64,000 nucleotides of DNA, from contig CAVTWS010000001.1 of NCBI GenBank assembly GCA_963738445.1, positions 284,201 through 348,200 of the forward strand, given 5' to 3'. A program made the translations under genes and the position numbers. Positions 24,643-32,885 of this stretch are shown here, in pieces. Source of the stretch: CAVTWS01 sp963738445. Lineage in GTDB: Bacteria; Actinomycetota; Acidimicrobiia; Acidimicrobiales; SHLQ01. The notes under the pieces were generated by a model. It searched no databases and was not told the DNA's origin. It saw only the letters and a list, made by a program, of their open reading frames with translations. How positions within the stretch are numbered: position 1 is the stretch's first letter; each line of letters opens with the position of its first letter.

Positions 24643-26211
24643 CTACTCCAGTGCCGCCGGTTCGGCGTTCTTGGTCTCGGTCCTCCGAAGCGGGATCCGG
24701 GGCACCATCACGAAGGCCACGGCGGCGAGGACGAGGGGAGGCATGGCCCACCGCAGCGCCGTCGTGATCGAGTCGACGAACGCCTGGATGACCTCGCCCC
24801 GCACCGGTTCGTCGAGCGCTCGGATCACCTCGGGTCGCCCCTGAAGTGCGTCGACGTCGACCGTCGCCATGGCGTCGGCGCCGACGTATCGCGGGATGAG
24901 CGTCTCCAGGCGGTCGCTGTACACGGCGCCGAGTGCGGCCGACCCCAGCACACCACCGAGGCTGCGGATGAAGGACAGGCCCGAGGTGGCCACGCCGAGC
25001 TCGCGGTAGGGCACGGCGTTCTGCACGATGAGGGTGAGGCTCGGACCGATCTGACCCATCCCCAGGCCCGTTACCGCGGACCGGGCGGCCAGATCGAGCG
25101 GGGATGTGTGGATCGACATGGTGCTCAGCAGGTAGGCGCCGAGGAGCAGCGTGCAGGTGCCCATGATGGGGAACGGTTTGTAGTTCCCTGTCCGGGAGAT
25201 GATGCGGCCCGAGATGATCGACGCCGTGGTGACGCCCACCATCGTGGGAAGCATCATGAGCCCGGAGCCGGTGGCGGAGACGCCCCGGACGACCTGGAGG
25301 AACAGGGGGCTGTAGGAGTTGAGCGCGTAGATCGCCATGCCGGCGACGAAGCCGCCGATCATCGTCGGCCGGATGACCGGGTTGCGGAACAGGTCGAGCG
25401 TCAGGATCGGCTCCTCGAGGCGCGACTCGACGATCACGAAGACGATCAGACCCACGAGCGAGACGGCGAGGAGCGTGAGCGTTCCCCCGGCTGTCCACCC
25501 CCAGGCCCGGCCCGACCACAGCAGGGCCACGACCAGTGGTCCCGTGGCGACCGACAGCAGCACGGCGCCGAGCACGTCGACCGTCCTTCGCGTGGGCTCG
25601 CGGGGGATGAACAGGAAGCGCTGCACCAACGCCATCGACACCAGCCCGAACGGCAGGTTGATGAGGAACACCCAACGCCAGTTGGTGACGTCGACGATGA
25701 ACCCGCCGAGCAGCGGGCCGACCAGGGCGGCGAGGGCGAAGGTGCCGGCGGTGTACCCCTGGTAGCGGGCGCGTTCGGCCGGTGGCAGGAGGTCGCCCAC
25801 GATGGCGAGCGGCAGAGTCAGGAGCCCACCGGCGCCGATCCCTTGGAGCGAACGGAAGGCCACCAGCTGCGTCATCGATTGCGCCGCCCCGCACAGGAGC
25901 GACGACACCAAGAACAACACGATGGTCGCCTGGAACGTCTCCTTGCGGCCGTAGATGTCGGAGAGCTTGCCGACGATGGGTGTGGCGATGGTCTGGGTCA
26001 GCAGGAACCCGACGCTGATCCACGGCGCCTGGGAGAGTCCGCCCAGGTCGCCGACGATGGTGGGCAGCGCCGTCGACACGATCGTTCCGTCGAGCGCCCC
26101 GAAGAACAGCCCGCTCATGACCGCGATCAGGACGATGTGGATGTGCGATCCCGTGCCGGCCCCCGGTGGCCCCGCGATCGAGGCGTGCGCCGAGCCGGGG
26201 GTACCCGTCAT
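24643..26211 (-). CDS. DHA2-family MFS drug/metabolite efflux transporter
   Basis: 522 residues from ATG 26211, which overlaps the P450 stop by 4 bases. Fourteen-helix DHA2 architecture with the motif FGALDGTIVSTALPTIVGDLGG in helix 1, GKLSDIYGRK (motif A), LQGIGAGGLLTLPLAIVGD and GPLLGGFIVD (motif C). The family exports drugs, siderophores or lipid-like metabolites using proton motive force. It is a close paralogue of the transporter at 28712-30286, sharing long identical stretches. Context suggests export or uptake of the compound handled by the P450, LLM and CoA-transferase genes. Confidence 0.9.
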   Translation of the reverse strand: MTGTPGSAHASIAGPPGAGTGSHIHIVLIAVMSGLFFGALDGTIVSTALPTIVGDLGGLSQAPWISVGFLLTQTIATPIVGKLSDIYGRKETFQATIVLFLVSSLLCGAAQSMTQLVAFRSLQGIGAGGLLTLPLAIVGDLLPPAERARYQGYTAGTFALAALVGPLLGGFIVDVTNWRWVFLINLPFGLVSMALVQRFLFIPREPTRRTVDVLGAVLLSVATGPLVVALLWSGRAWGWTAGGTLTLLAVSLVGLIVFVIVESRLEEPILTLDLFRNPVIRPTMIGGFVAGMAIYALNSYSPLFLQVVRGVSATGSGLMMLPTMVGVTTASIISGRIISRTGNYKPFPIMGTCTLLLGAYLLSTMSIHTSPLDLAARSAVTGLGMGQIGPSLTLIVQNAVPYRELGVATSGLSFIRSLGGVLGSAALGAVYSDRLETLIPRYVGADAMATVDVDALQGRPEVIRALDEPVRGEVIQAFVDSITTALRWAMPPLVLAAVAFVMVPRIPLRRTETKNAEPAALE

Positions 26212-27427
26212 GCGGGGGTGAGCCGCACCGGAAGGGACTTGAGGGCGTTGTTCAGGTTGGAGCGCTGACGGCGGGGCTCGCCGGTCTGCTCGATGGACGA
26301 GGATGCTGAGAGCAGCTCCTCGAAGAAGACCCGACCTTCCAGCCGAGCCAGGTGCACGCCGAGACAGAAGTGTTCGGCGATGCCGAACGACAGGTGGGGG
26401 TTCGGGTCGCGGTGGATGTCGAAACGATGAGGATCGTCGAACACCTCCTCGTCCCGGTTGGCCGACGTGTACACCATGATCACCTTTTGGCCCTCGGCGA
26501 TGGCCCGGCCCCGGATCTCGGTGTCCGCGGTGGCGGTGCGTCGGAAGTAGTGCAGCGGGTTCGCCCACCGGAGGATCTCCTCGACCGCGCCGGGGATGAG
26601 CGACGGGTCGGCCCGCAGCTCGTCGAGCTGTTCGGGGTGCTGCAGGAGCGCCCACAGCCCCGACGAGAGCATGGTGCGGGTGGTGTCGTTGCCGGCGGTG
26701 ACGAGCTGCACGAAGAAGCTGCCGAAACCGGCGTCGGTCATTGGTGCGCCGTCGAACTCGGAGGTGAGCACGAGCGTGGTGAGGTCGTCAGCGGGGCGGC
26801 GCGGCGAGCGGCGGCGAAGGCCATGGCGTACATGGCCATCTGCATGTTGCAGTCGCCGTCTTCGCCTCGGGTCCCGGCCGGCCGGTCGTAGCCGCCCGGG
26901 TTGATGTCGGGGTCCTGGCCGCCCGAGTTCATCTCGGCCCAGTGGTGGATCCGGCCCCAGTCCTCGCGGGGCAGACCCATGAGCTCGCCGATGACCTGGC
27001 TCGGGAGCTTGGCGCAGACGTCATGGACGAAGTCGACTTCGCCGCGCTCGGCGCCTTCGTCCATGATCGACCGGCACATCGCCCGGATGCGTGGCTCGAG
27101 CTGGCGATCACCCGTTGGCGTGAAGCTGCGGCAGCAGCGGCCGGCGGTACGCCACGTGCCGCGGCGGGTCCATGGCGAGGATCATGTCGCGCATCATGGC
27201 CAGGCGATCGGGGTCGAGGTCCTCGATCACCACGCCGCCCTCGGAGGCCGAGAAGGCGGTGGGGTGCTTCGCCACGTGGACCACGTCGGCGTGCTTGAGC
27301 ACCATCCAGTAGCCGGGTCCGTCGGTGCTCGTCCTGCCAGTGCACCGGGTCGGTCGCGACGAAGCTCCTCGAGGGCCGCGTGCGGGGCGGCGGAGACGTA
27401 CGTGGCGGGGTCGTACAGGTCGATCAT
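26208..27427 (-). CDS. Cytochrome P450, frameshifted
   Basis: About 400 residues from ATG 27427 (MIDLYDPATYVSAAPHAALEELR). The middle (ADVVHVAKHPTAFSASEGG, MRDMILAMDPPRHVAYRR) and later parts lie in different frames. The I-helix FFVQLVTAGNDTTRTM, the E-x-x-R in AVEEILRWANP and the heme loop LSFGIAEHFCLGVHLARLE (Cys ligand) are all intact. The sequence resembles actinobacterial CYP125/CYP142/CYP124-like enzymes that hydroxylate sterol side chains or terpenoids. Three or four single-base indels (near 27365, 27315, 27115 and 26790) break it. It lies between the LLM gene (25-base gap) and the MFS gene (4-base overlap), clearly one operon. Confidence 0.8.
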
Positions 27428-27452
27428 CGTCGAGCTCCGATTCGTGATGTGG

Positions 27453-28673
27453 TCACGTTGCTCCCTGATCCGCCTTCGGGCTCGCGTTGCTCGCACCGTT
27501 CGGCGAATGGGCGGCTATCGCCGCGAGGTTGGCGTTGATCATGGCGCCGAACAGCTCGGCGGAGTGTTGACCGGCCCAGGTGATGCTGGCCTCGCGCTGC
27601 TGGTTGGCGCCGCTGTAGTGGGGGATGACGACGTCGGCGAACAGCTCCAGGCTGTTGCGGGTGGCGCGCCGATCGGCGATGTCGGTGGCGAACAGCAGGA
27701 AGGTGCCGAACCCTCCGGTGCGTTCGACCAACCGGTCGATGGTGGCGATGGCATCGTCAGGGGTACCGATCGTGGCGATGCCGAAGTTGGGGAGGCCGAC
27801 CGTCGTCCACTGTTCGAGGGCGGTGTCGGGCGAGGTGGAGTACGGCAGCTTCCGGTTGCCCATGCCCTCCATGTAGCCGAGCAGGTCGAGCACGCCGTAG
27901 GAGGCCTCGGTCCAGGCCTTCTCCCGGGTCTCGGCCAGGTGCATGCTGGCGACGACCCGCCACCCGTTGCGGTCGACGACGTTGCCGTGCTCGGTCGCGG
28001 TGCGTTCGGCGACCGCCCAGTTGGTGTCGAGGGCGTTGAACCCGGTCGGCTCCGTGGCCGCGAGCGACAGGAGGCTGAGGCCGTGACGCCCGGCCATGGT
28101 CGCTCCGGACGGGGACGACACGGAGGCGACGGCGATCTCGAAACCGCCCGGGGAGAACGGCTTGAGCTGCAGCCGGGCGTCGACGAGCTTGAACCAGTCC
28201 GTCTCCATGGTGACCGTCTCGCCTCGCACGAGGCGCACGATGGCGTCGAGCGACTCGCCCATCATTCGGCGCTGATCCATGGGGTCGATGCCCATCATGA
28301 AGGCGTCGCTCGGCAGCTGGCCCGGGCCGACTCCCATCATCGAACGACCCCGCGTCTGGTGGTCGAGCTGGATCATGCGATCGGCCAGGATGAGCGGATG
28401 GTGGTACGACAGAGAGCTGACTCCGGTGCCCAGGCGAATGCGCTGGGTGCGTTCGGCGGCGGCCGCGATGAACACCTCGGGGCTGGCGATGTTCTCGTAG
28501 CCACCGGAGTGGTGCTCGCCGATCCAGGCTTCGTCGTAGCCCAGCTCGTCGAGCCATTCCACGAACTCGAAGTCGCGCTGGAACAGCCGGGTCGGGTTGA
28601 GGTGGTTGGCGTGGTACGGGGCGATGAAGGAGCCGAACCGGCTCGGTCCCGGGGGGAGCGCGGCTGGTGCCAT
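27453..28673 (-). CDS. LLM-class flavin-dependent monooxygenase
   Basis: 406 residues, intact, ATG 28673. Starts RFGSFIAPYHANHLNPT and then WLDELGYDEAWIGEHHSGGYENIASPEVFIAAAAERTQRIRLGTGVSSL, the luciferase-like barrel signature; SYHHPLILADRMIQLDHQTRGRSMMGVGPGQLPSDAFMMG is the flavin and substrate region. Relatives are annotated as limonene monooxygenase-type enzymes that oxygenate terpenes, alkanes or ketones using FMNH2 supplied by a reductase not encoded here. It sits between the MFS and P450 genes; two oxygenases in one operon point to degradation or modification of a hydrophobic ring compound. Confidence 0.87.
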   Translation of the reverse strand: MAPAALPPGPSRFGSFIAPYHANHLNPTRLFQRDFEFVEWLDELGYDEAWIGEHHSGGYENIASPEVFIAAAAERTQRIRLGTGVSSLSYHHPLILADRMIQLDHQTRGRSMMGVGPGQLPSDAFMMGIDPMDQRRMMGESLDAIVRLVRGETVTMETDWFKLVDARLQLKPFSPGGFEIAVASVSSPSGATMAGRHGLSLLSLAATEPTGFNALDTNWAVAERTATEHGNVVDRNGWRVVASMHLAETREKAWTEASYGVLDLLGYMEGMGNRKLPYSTSPDTALEQWTTVGLPNFGIATIGTPDDAIATIDRLVERTGGFGTFLLFATDIADRRATRNSLELFADVVIPHYSGANQQREASITWAGQHSAELFGAMINANLAAIAAHSPNGASNASPKADQGAT

Positions 28674-28711
28674 GCCCCGTTCCTAGCCGTGCCGGTTGCC
28701 GCAACGCCAGC

Positions 28712-30286
28712 TCACCGGCCGGGGACGTCGTTCCCTCGGTCGTCAGTATCGCGTTGGTTGTCGCGGAGCGGGATCACGGGAACGGTGATGAAGATCACGA
28801 GCGCGACCGCCAGCACGGGGATCGCCCAGGCGAACGTCGTCGTCATGGCGTCGGCGTAGGCCCGCAGCGTCTGGGACCGCACGGGCTCGGCCAGCGCCTG
28901 GATGTCGGAGGGCCGACCCTCGAGACGACCGAGCCCGATGGCGGCGACGTTGTCGTCGCCGACGTAGCGGGGGATCAGCACGTCGAGCCGGTTGCGGTAG
29001 ATGGCGCCGAGCGCGGCCGATCCGAGCACCCCGCCGAGGGTGCGCACGAACGTGAGGCCGGCGGTGGCGACGCCGAGGTCCTGGTAGCGGACCGCGTTCT
29101 GGACGATGAGGTTCATGCTCGGGCCGATCTGGCCCATGCCGAGGCCGATGAAGGCGGCCCGGGCGGCGACGCTGGCGGTCGACGTGTGCGTGTCCATCGT
29201 GGCGAGGAGCACGGCACCGGTCGCCATGAAGATGCACCCGAGGATCGGGTAGGGGCGGTAGTTGCCGGTGCGGGCGATGAGGCGCCCCGAGACGATCGAG
29301 GCCAGCGTCACCATCACCATGTTGGGGATCGACAGCAGCCCCGACGCCGTGGCGCTGCTGCCGTTGACGATCTGGAGAAAGACCGGGGAGTAGGAGCTGA
29401 GGGCGTACACGGCGACGCCGGACACGAACCCACCGATGAGCGTGGTGCGCACGACGCGGTTGGCGAACAAGGAGAGCGGCAGGATCGGCTCGGCCGCGCG
29501 GGATTCGACGGCGATGAACAGCACGGTGCCGATTGCGGCGACCGCGAAGAACCCGAGCGTGGTGGTGGAGGCCCACCCGTACTCGCCGCCCGCCCACAGC
29601 AACCCGACCACGAGGGGGCCCGTGGCCAACGTGAGCGTGATCGCGCCCGGCACGTCGATGGCGGCCCGGGTGGGGCGACCGGGGATGACGAGGTGCTTCT
29701 GGACCGCGGCCAGAGCCACCGCTCCGACCGGGATGTTGATGAGGAAGATCCAGCGCCACGACGTGGCGTCGACGATGAACCCGCCGAGCAGCGGACCCAC
29801 GAGCGCCGCCACCAGGAACGCACCCGACGCGTAACCCTGGTTCCGGGCCCGCTCGGTCGGGGACATGAGGTCGCCCATGATGGCGAACGGCAAGGCGACC
29901 AGGCCGGCGGCGGCGATGCCCTGGAGGAAGCGGAACCCGACGAGCTGGACCATCGACTGGGCGACGCCGCACAGCAGCGAGGTGATCAGGAAGCCCACGA
30001 TGGTCGCCTGGAAGGTGACCTTGCGGCCGTAGATGTCCGACAGCTTGCCGATGATCGGCGTGGCGATCGTCTGGGCGAGCAGGAACCCGGTGCCGATCCA
30101 CGGGGCCTGCGACTGGCCGCCGAGGTCGCCGACGATGGTGGGCAACGCCGTCGACACGATCGTGCCGTCGATGGCGCCGAGGAACATGCCGGTCATCACC
30201 GCGATGAGGACGATGCGCAGCTCGCGCTCGGTCATGGTCGACGCGAGCGACGCCGACCCTTCGGCGTGGTTCGCCGCTGTGGTCAT
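28712..30286 (-). CDS. DHA2-family MFS transporter (paralogue of 24643-26211)
   Basis: 524 residues from ATG 30286, one base after the CoA-transferase stop. Same fourteen-helix architecture and motifs as its paralogue: LDGTIVSTALPTIVGDLGG, GKLSDIYGRK, GPLLGGFIVD and long C-terminal identity including LGGVLGSAALGA and LIPRYVG. The two copies bracket the LLM and P450 genes, pointing to duplication within the cluster followed by divergence in the loops. Substrate unknown; probably specialised for related hydrophobic compounds. Confidence 0.9.
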   Translation of the reverse strand: MTTAANHAEGSASLASTMTERELRIVLIAVMTGMFLGAIDGTIVSTALPTIVGDLGGQSQAPWIGTGFLLAQTIATPIIGKLSDIYGRKVTFQATIVGFLITSLLCGVAQSMVQLVGFRFLQGIAAAGLVALPFAIMGDLMSPTERARNQGYASGAFLVAALVGPLLGGFIVDATSWRWIFLINIPVGAVALAAVQKHLVIPGRPTRAAIDVPGAITLTLATGPLVVGLLWAGGEYGWASTTTLGFFAVAAIGTVLFIAVESRAAEPILPLSLFANRVVRTTLIGGFVSGVAVYALSSYSPVFLQIVNGSSATASGLLSIPNMVMVTLASIVSGRLIARTGNYRPYPILGCIFMATGAVLLATMDTHTSTASVAARAAFIGLGMGQIGPSMNLIVQNAVRYQDLGVATAGLTFVRTLGGVLGSAALGAIYRNRLDVLIPRYVGDDNVAAIGLGRLEGRPSDIQALAEPVRSQTLRAYADAMTTTFAWAIPVLAVALVIFITVPVIPLRDNQRDTDDRGNDVPGR

Positions 30287-30287
30287 C

Positions 30288-31466
30288 TCACGTTCCTAGT
30301 GGGCGGGTGCCGATCACGCCAGAAGAGGCGAGGGCGACGAGCTCCTCCTCCGTCAGGCCGAGCAGTCCGCCGAGGACCTCGCGGTTGTGCTGGCCGAGTG
30401 TGGGTGCCGGGGTGAGCGCTGCGTCGACGACGGCGGGTGGGGTCGAGGCGAAACGCGCCGGCAGGCCGGGGTACCGGTGGGTGCCGGTGACCGGGTGTTC
30501 GATCGAGCGGAAGAACCCGCGGGCGTCGAGGTGGGCGTTGTGTTCGGAGGCGCGGGCCTTCACGATCGGGGCGGCAGGGACGCCGGCGGCGTGCAGCGTG
30601 TCGACCGCCCCGTCAACCGTTCGGGTGCTCGCCCACTCGTCGAGCGGCACGTCGCCGAGCACGGCGAGGAGGCGGCCGTGCTCGACGACGGTCTCGGCCG
30701 AGACGGCCAGCCATCCGGTGGTGATGTCGTCGGTCGGGTCGGGGCGGCAGGGCACGCAGGCCTGGAACGCGGCGTCGGGGTGGTCGTTGCCGGACCGGGT
30801 GAGCAGGGTGCCGGTGGCCGAATGCTCGATGACCTGCTCGGCGGCGGCGACCAGAGCCGTCTCGGCCATGGTGGCTTCGACGAAACAGCCGATGCCGGTG
30901 TGTCGGCGTTGCTCGAGCGCGACGAGGAGCGCCCACACGCCGTGGGTGCCGGCGAGCGGATCCGCGGGGCCGCGTGCGAGGAGCGGAGGGCCGTCGGCGT
31001 AGCCGGTGACCCAGGCCATGCCGCTGATCTGCTCCATGGTCTGGGCGAACGCCACCCGATCCCGCCACGGACCGTCGAGCCCGAAGGCGGGCATCCGGAC
31101 CATGACGAGCTGGTCGTTCCATCCGTGCACGGTCGGCCAGTCGAGCCCGAACTGCTCGATCACCCGCGGCGAGTAGTTCTCGATCAGCGCGTCGGAGACC
31201 GTGATGAGGCGGCGCAACAGGTCGCGCCCCTCGGTCCGGCCGAGGTCGAGGGTGATGGACTTCTTGCCCAGGTTCGACGCCGCGAACGTCGGCCCCCACT
31301 CCCACCACAGGTCCGTGCCCGGCGTCTTGACGGACCCGAAGCGCATGCCGTCGGGACGTTGGATCGACTCGACGTGGATGACCTCGGCGCCCAGCGCGGC
31401 GAGCAGGAACCCGGCCCACGGCCCGGCCCAGAACTGCGTGAGGTCGACGACCCGCAACCCAGCCAA
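30288..31466 (-). CDS. CaiB/BaiF CoA-transferase, C-terminal domain of a two-domain protein
   Basis: About 392 residues opening LAGLRVVDLTQFWAGPWAGFLLAALGAEVIHVESIQRPDGMR, the characteristic start of the second domain of fused family III CoA-transferases. GRDLLRRLITVSDALIENYSPRVIEQFGLDW, VRMPAFGLDGPWRDRVAFAQTMEQISGMAW and CFVEATMAETALVAA are also present. The protein moves CoA between carboxylic acids. The only in-frame start is a TTG at 31466; the upstream domain (31470-32775) is in another frame but continues toward it, so the two were probably one protein of about 800 residues split by a slip in the G/C homopolymers near 31507-31513. It is followed after 1 base by the MFS gene. Confidence 0.82.
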   Translation of the reverse strand: MAGLRVVDLTQFWAGPWAGFLLAALGAEVIHVESIQRPDGMRFGSVKTPGTDLWWEWGPTFAASNLGKKSITLDLGRTEGRDLLRRLITVSDALIENYSPRVIEQFGLDWPTVHGWNDQLVMVRMPAFGLDGPWRDRVAFAQTMEQISGMAWVTGYADGPPLLARGPADPLAGTHGVWALLVALEQRRHTGIGCFVEATMAETALVAAAEQVIEHSATGTLLTRSGNDHPDAAFQACVPCRPDPTDDITTGWLAVSAETVVEHGRLLAVLGDVPLDEWASTRTVDGAVDTLHAAGVPAAPIVKARASEHNAHLDARGFFRSIEHPVTGTHRYPGLPARFASTPPAVVDAALTPAPTLGQHNREVLGGLLGLTEEELVALASSGVIGTRPLGT

Positions 31467-31469
31467 CGG

Positions 31470-32775
31470 CAGCGCCGCCTCCCCTTCCCCCCGCCTGTCC
31501 CCCCGCTCCCCCCGAAATTTCGGCGGAATATCCCCGGTCAGCGGCGATTCCTCGCCAAATTTCTGCGGGCGAGGCGGGCGAGGCGGGCGAGGCGGGCGAG
31601 GCGGGCGAGGCGGGCGAGGCGGGCGAGGCGGGCGAGGCGGGCGAGGCGGGCGAGGCGGGCGGGGCGGGCGGGGCTGGATGGGAGTCGGTCGGGGGCGCGG
31701 GCGCAGGCTGGGGGTCGACCGCCGGACGTCCCTCGATCCGGTAGGGCGGGCGGGGCATGAGGAACCCGAGCGTGGGGTGGCGTCGGTAGACGCCGCGGGC
31801 CACGAACTGCTCGAACCCGGTGACGGTGGCGCCGTTGCCGATCGGGGCGACGGGGATGCGGAGCGCGGTGGCGGCCTCGATCACCTCGGCCGTGGTGTGG
31901 GCTCGGGTCCAGGTCTGGATGAGGGGTTCGACCCGCTCGGCCTGATGGGTGCGGCCGCCCATGGTGGCGAGGGACTCGTCGGCGATCAGTTCGGGATGGT
32001 CGATGAGGATGCAGAAGTCCTGCCACTGCTGACCGGTGAAAATGCAGAAGCCCACGTAGCCGTCGGCGGTCGGCTCGATCGACGGGAGCTCGCGCAGGCG
32101 CACCGCGTCGGTGATCCCGGACAAGCTGCCCCACACCGACAGCAGGTTGGTGCAGGTGGGGTTGATGACCTCGAGCATGGAGAGGTCGACGTGCTCGCCC
32201 GCCCCGGTGCTTCGGGCGCGGCTGACGGCAGCCAGCCCGATCGTGGCGGCGACGCTGCCGGTGAGCCATTCGCCCACGCGGCCCTGCCCGTTGACGTACT
32301 CCCGATCGGCCGAGCCCCGGGTGGAGGTGCCGCCGGCCAGGGCCTGCAGGGTGAACTCGTTGCCGGGCCGGCCCGACCAGGGTCCGGTGTGGCCGTAGGG
32401 GGAGATGGAGACCATGACGCCGGCCGGGTTGGCCGTGTGGAGGTCGGCCGGGCCCAGACCGAGTGTCGCCGCGGCGTCGGGGCCGAGGTCTTCGAGCACG
32501 AGGTCGGCCGTGCCCAGGAGCTCACGGACGCGCGCCTGGTCGACGGCGGACTGCAGGTCGGCACTGACCGCCGTCGAACCGCCGCGCAGGAACTCGAACA
32601 GCAGGCCCGTCGAACCGGGCGTGGCGCCGTAGCGCCGCAGGCCCGCGCCGCCGGGCGGCTCGACGACGACGACGTCGGCCCCGGCATCGACGAGCAGTCG
32701 GCCGGCATACGCGCCCGCCCGGCCTGAGGTCAGGTCGAGGACGCGGGTGCCGGTGAGCGGGAACGGTTCGTCCAT
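31470..32775 (-). CDS. CaiB/BaiF CoA-transferase, N-terminal domain with repeat-bearing linker
   Basis: ATG 32775 gives PLTGTRVLDLTSGRAGAYAGRLLVDAGADVVVVEPPGG, family III CoA-transferase domain 1. ADLVLEDLGPDAAATLGL, GVMVSISPYGHTGPWSGRPGNEFTLQA (the family's catalytic-Asp region is usually just after such a segment) and HVDLSMLEVINPT follow. The domain ends near RIEGRPAVDPQP; then comes a low-complexity linker of S-P-A triplets coded by the 9-bp minisatellite and an EIWRGIAADRG stretch coded by palindromic element C. The frame then runs out of phase into domain 2 without a stop. As it stands, the product would be a domain-1 protein with a long aberrant tail. Its start is divergent from the copper amine oxidase gene with a 110-base control region. 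Confidence 0.78.
31513..31564. repeat. AAATTT-type palindromic element, copy C (inside a coding linker)
   Basis: 52 bases. Left arm GAAATTTCGGCGGAAT from 31514, right arm CTCGCCAAATTTC ending 31563, centre GGTCAGCGG. It lies in the linker between the two CoA-transferase domains and is translated on the minus strand as part of AEIWRGIAADRG. It is directly followed by the 9-bp minisatellite. Confidence 0.75.
31565..31672. repeat. 9-bp minisatellite (GCGGGCGAG)10 plus two variant units
   Basis: Ten perfect copies at 31565-31654, then two GCGGGCGGG variants. The 9-base unit keeps frame and encodes repeated Ser-Pro-Ala in the linker of the CoA-transferase. It starts at the base after element C. 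Confidence 0.9.
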
Positions 32776-32885
32776 CGCCGCACTGTAGGAGCTACGGCAC
32801 GATCGATCCCCGAGTGCGTCGAACATGCCATCTCCCTGCGTGCCTTCCTGTGGCACGGAGGAAGTGTCGGATCTATCGTCCCGGC

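Noticed and set aside
31565..31672. CRISPR array
   Set aside because: The 9-bp units are contiguous with no spacers; no cas genes in the window. No other CRISPR-like array was seen.
31201..32727. 508-codon plus-strand open frame opposite the CoA-transferase
   Set aside because: Gly/Arg-rich shadow with a GRGGRGGRG tract from the minisatellite; no domain and no ribosome-binding site.
30613..32856. A 747-codon open frame spanning both CoA-transferase regions
   Set aside because: Only the upstream half (from 32775) encodes a CoA-transferase; the rest is domain 2 read out of frame with a low-complexity basic composition.
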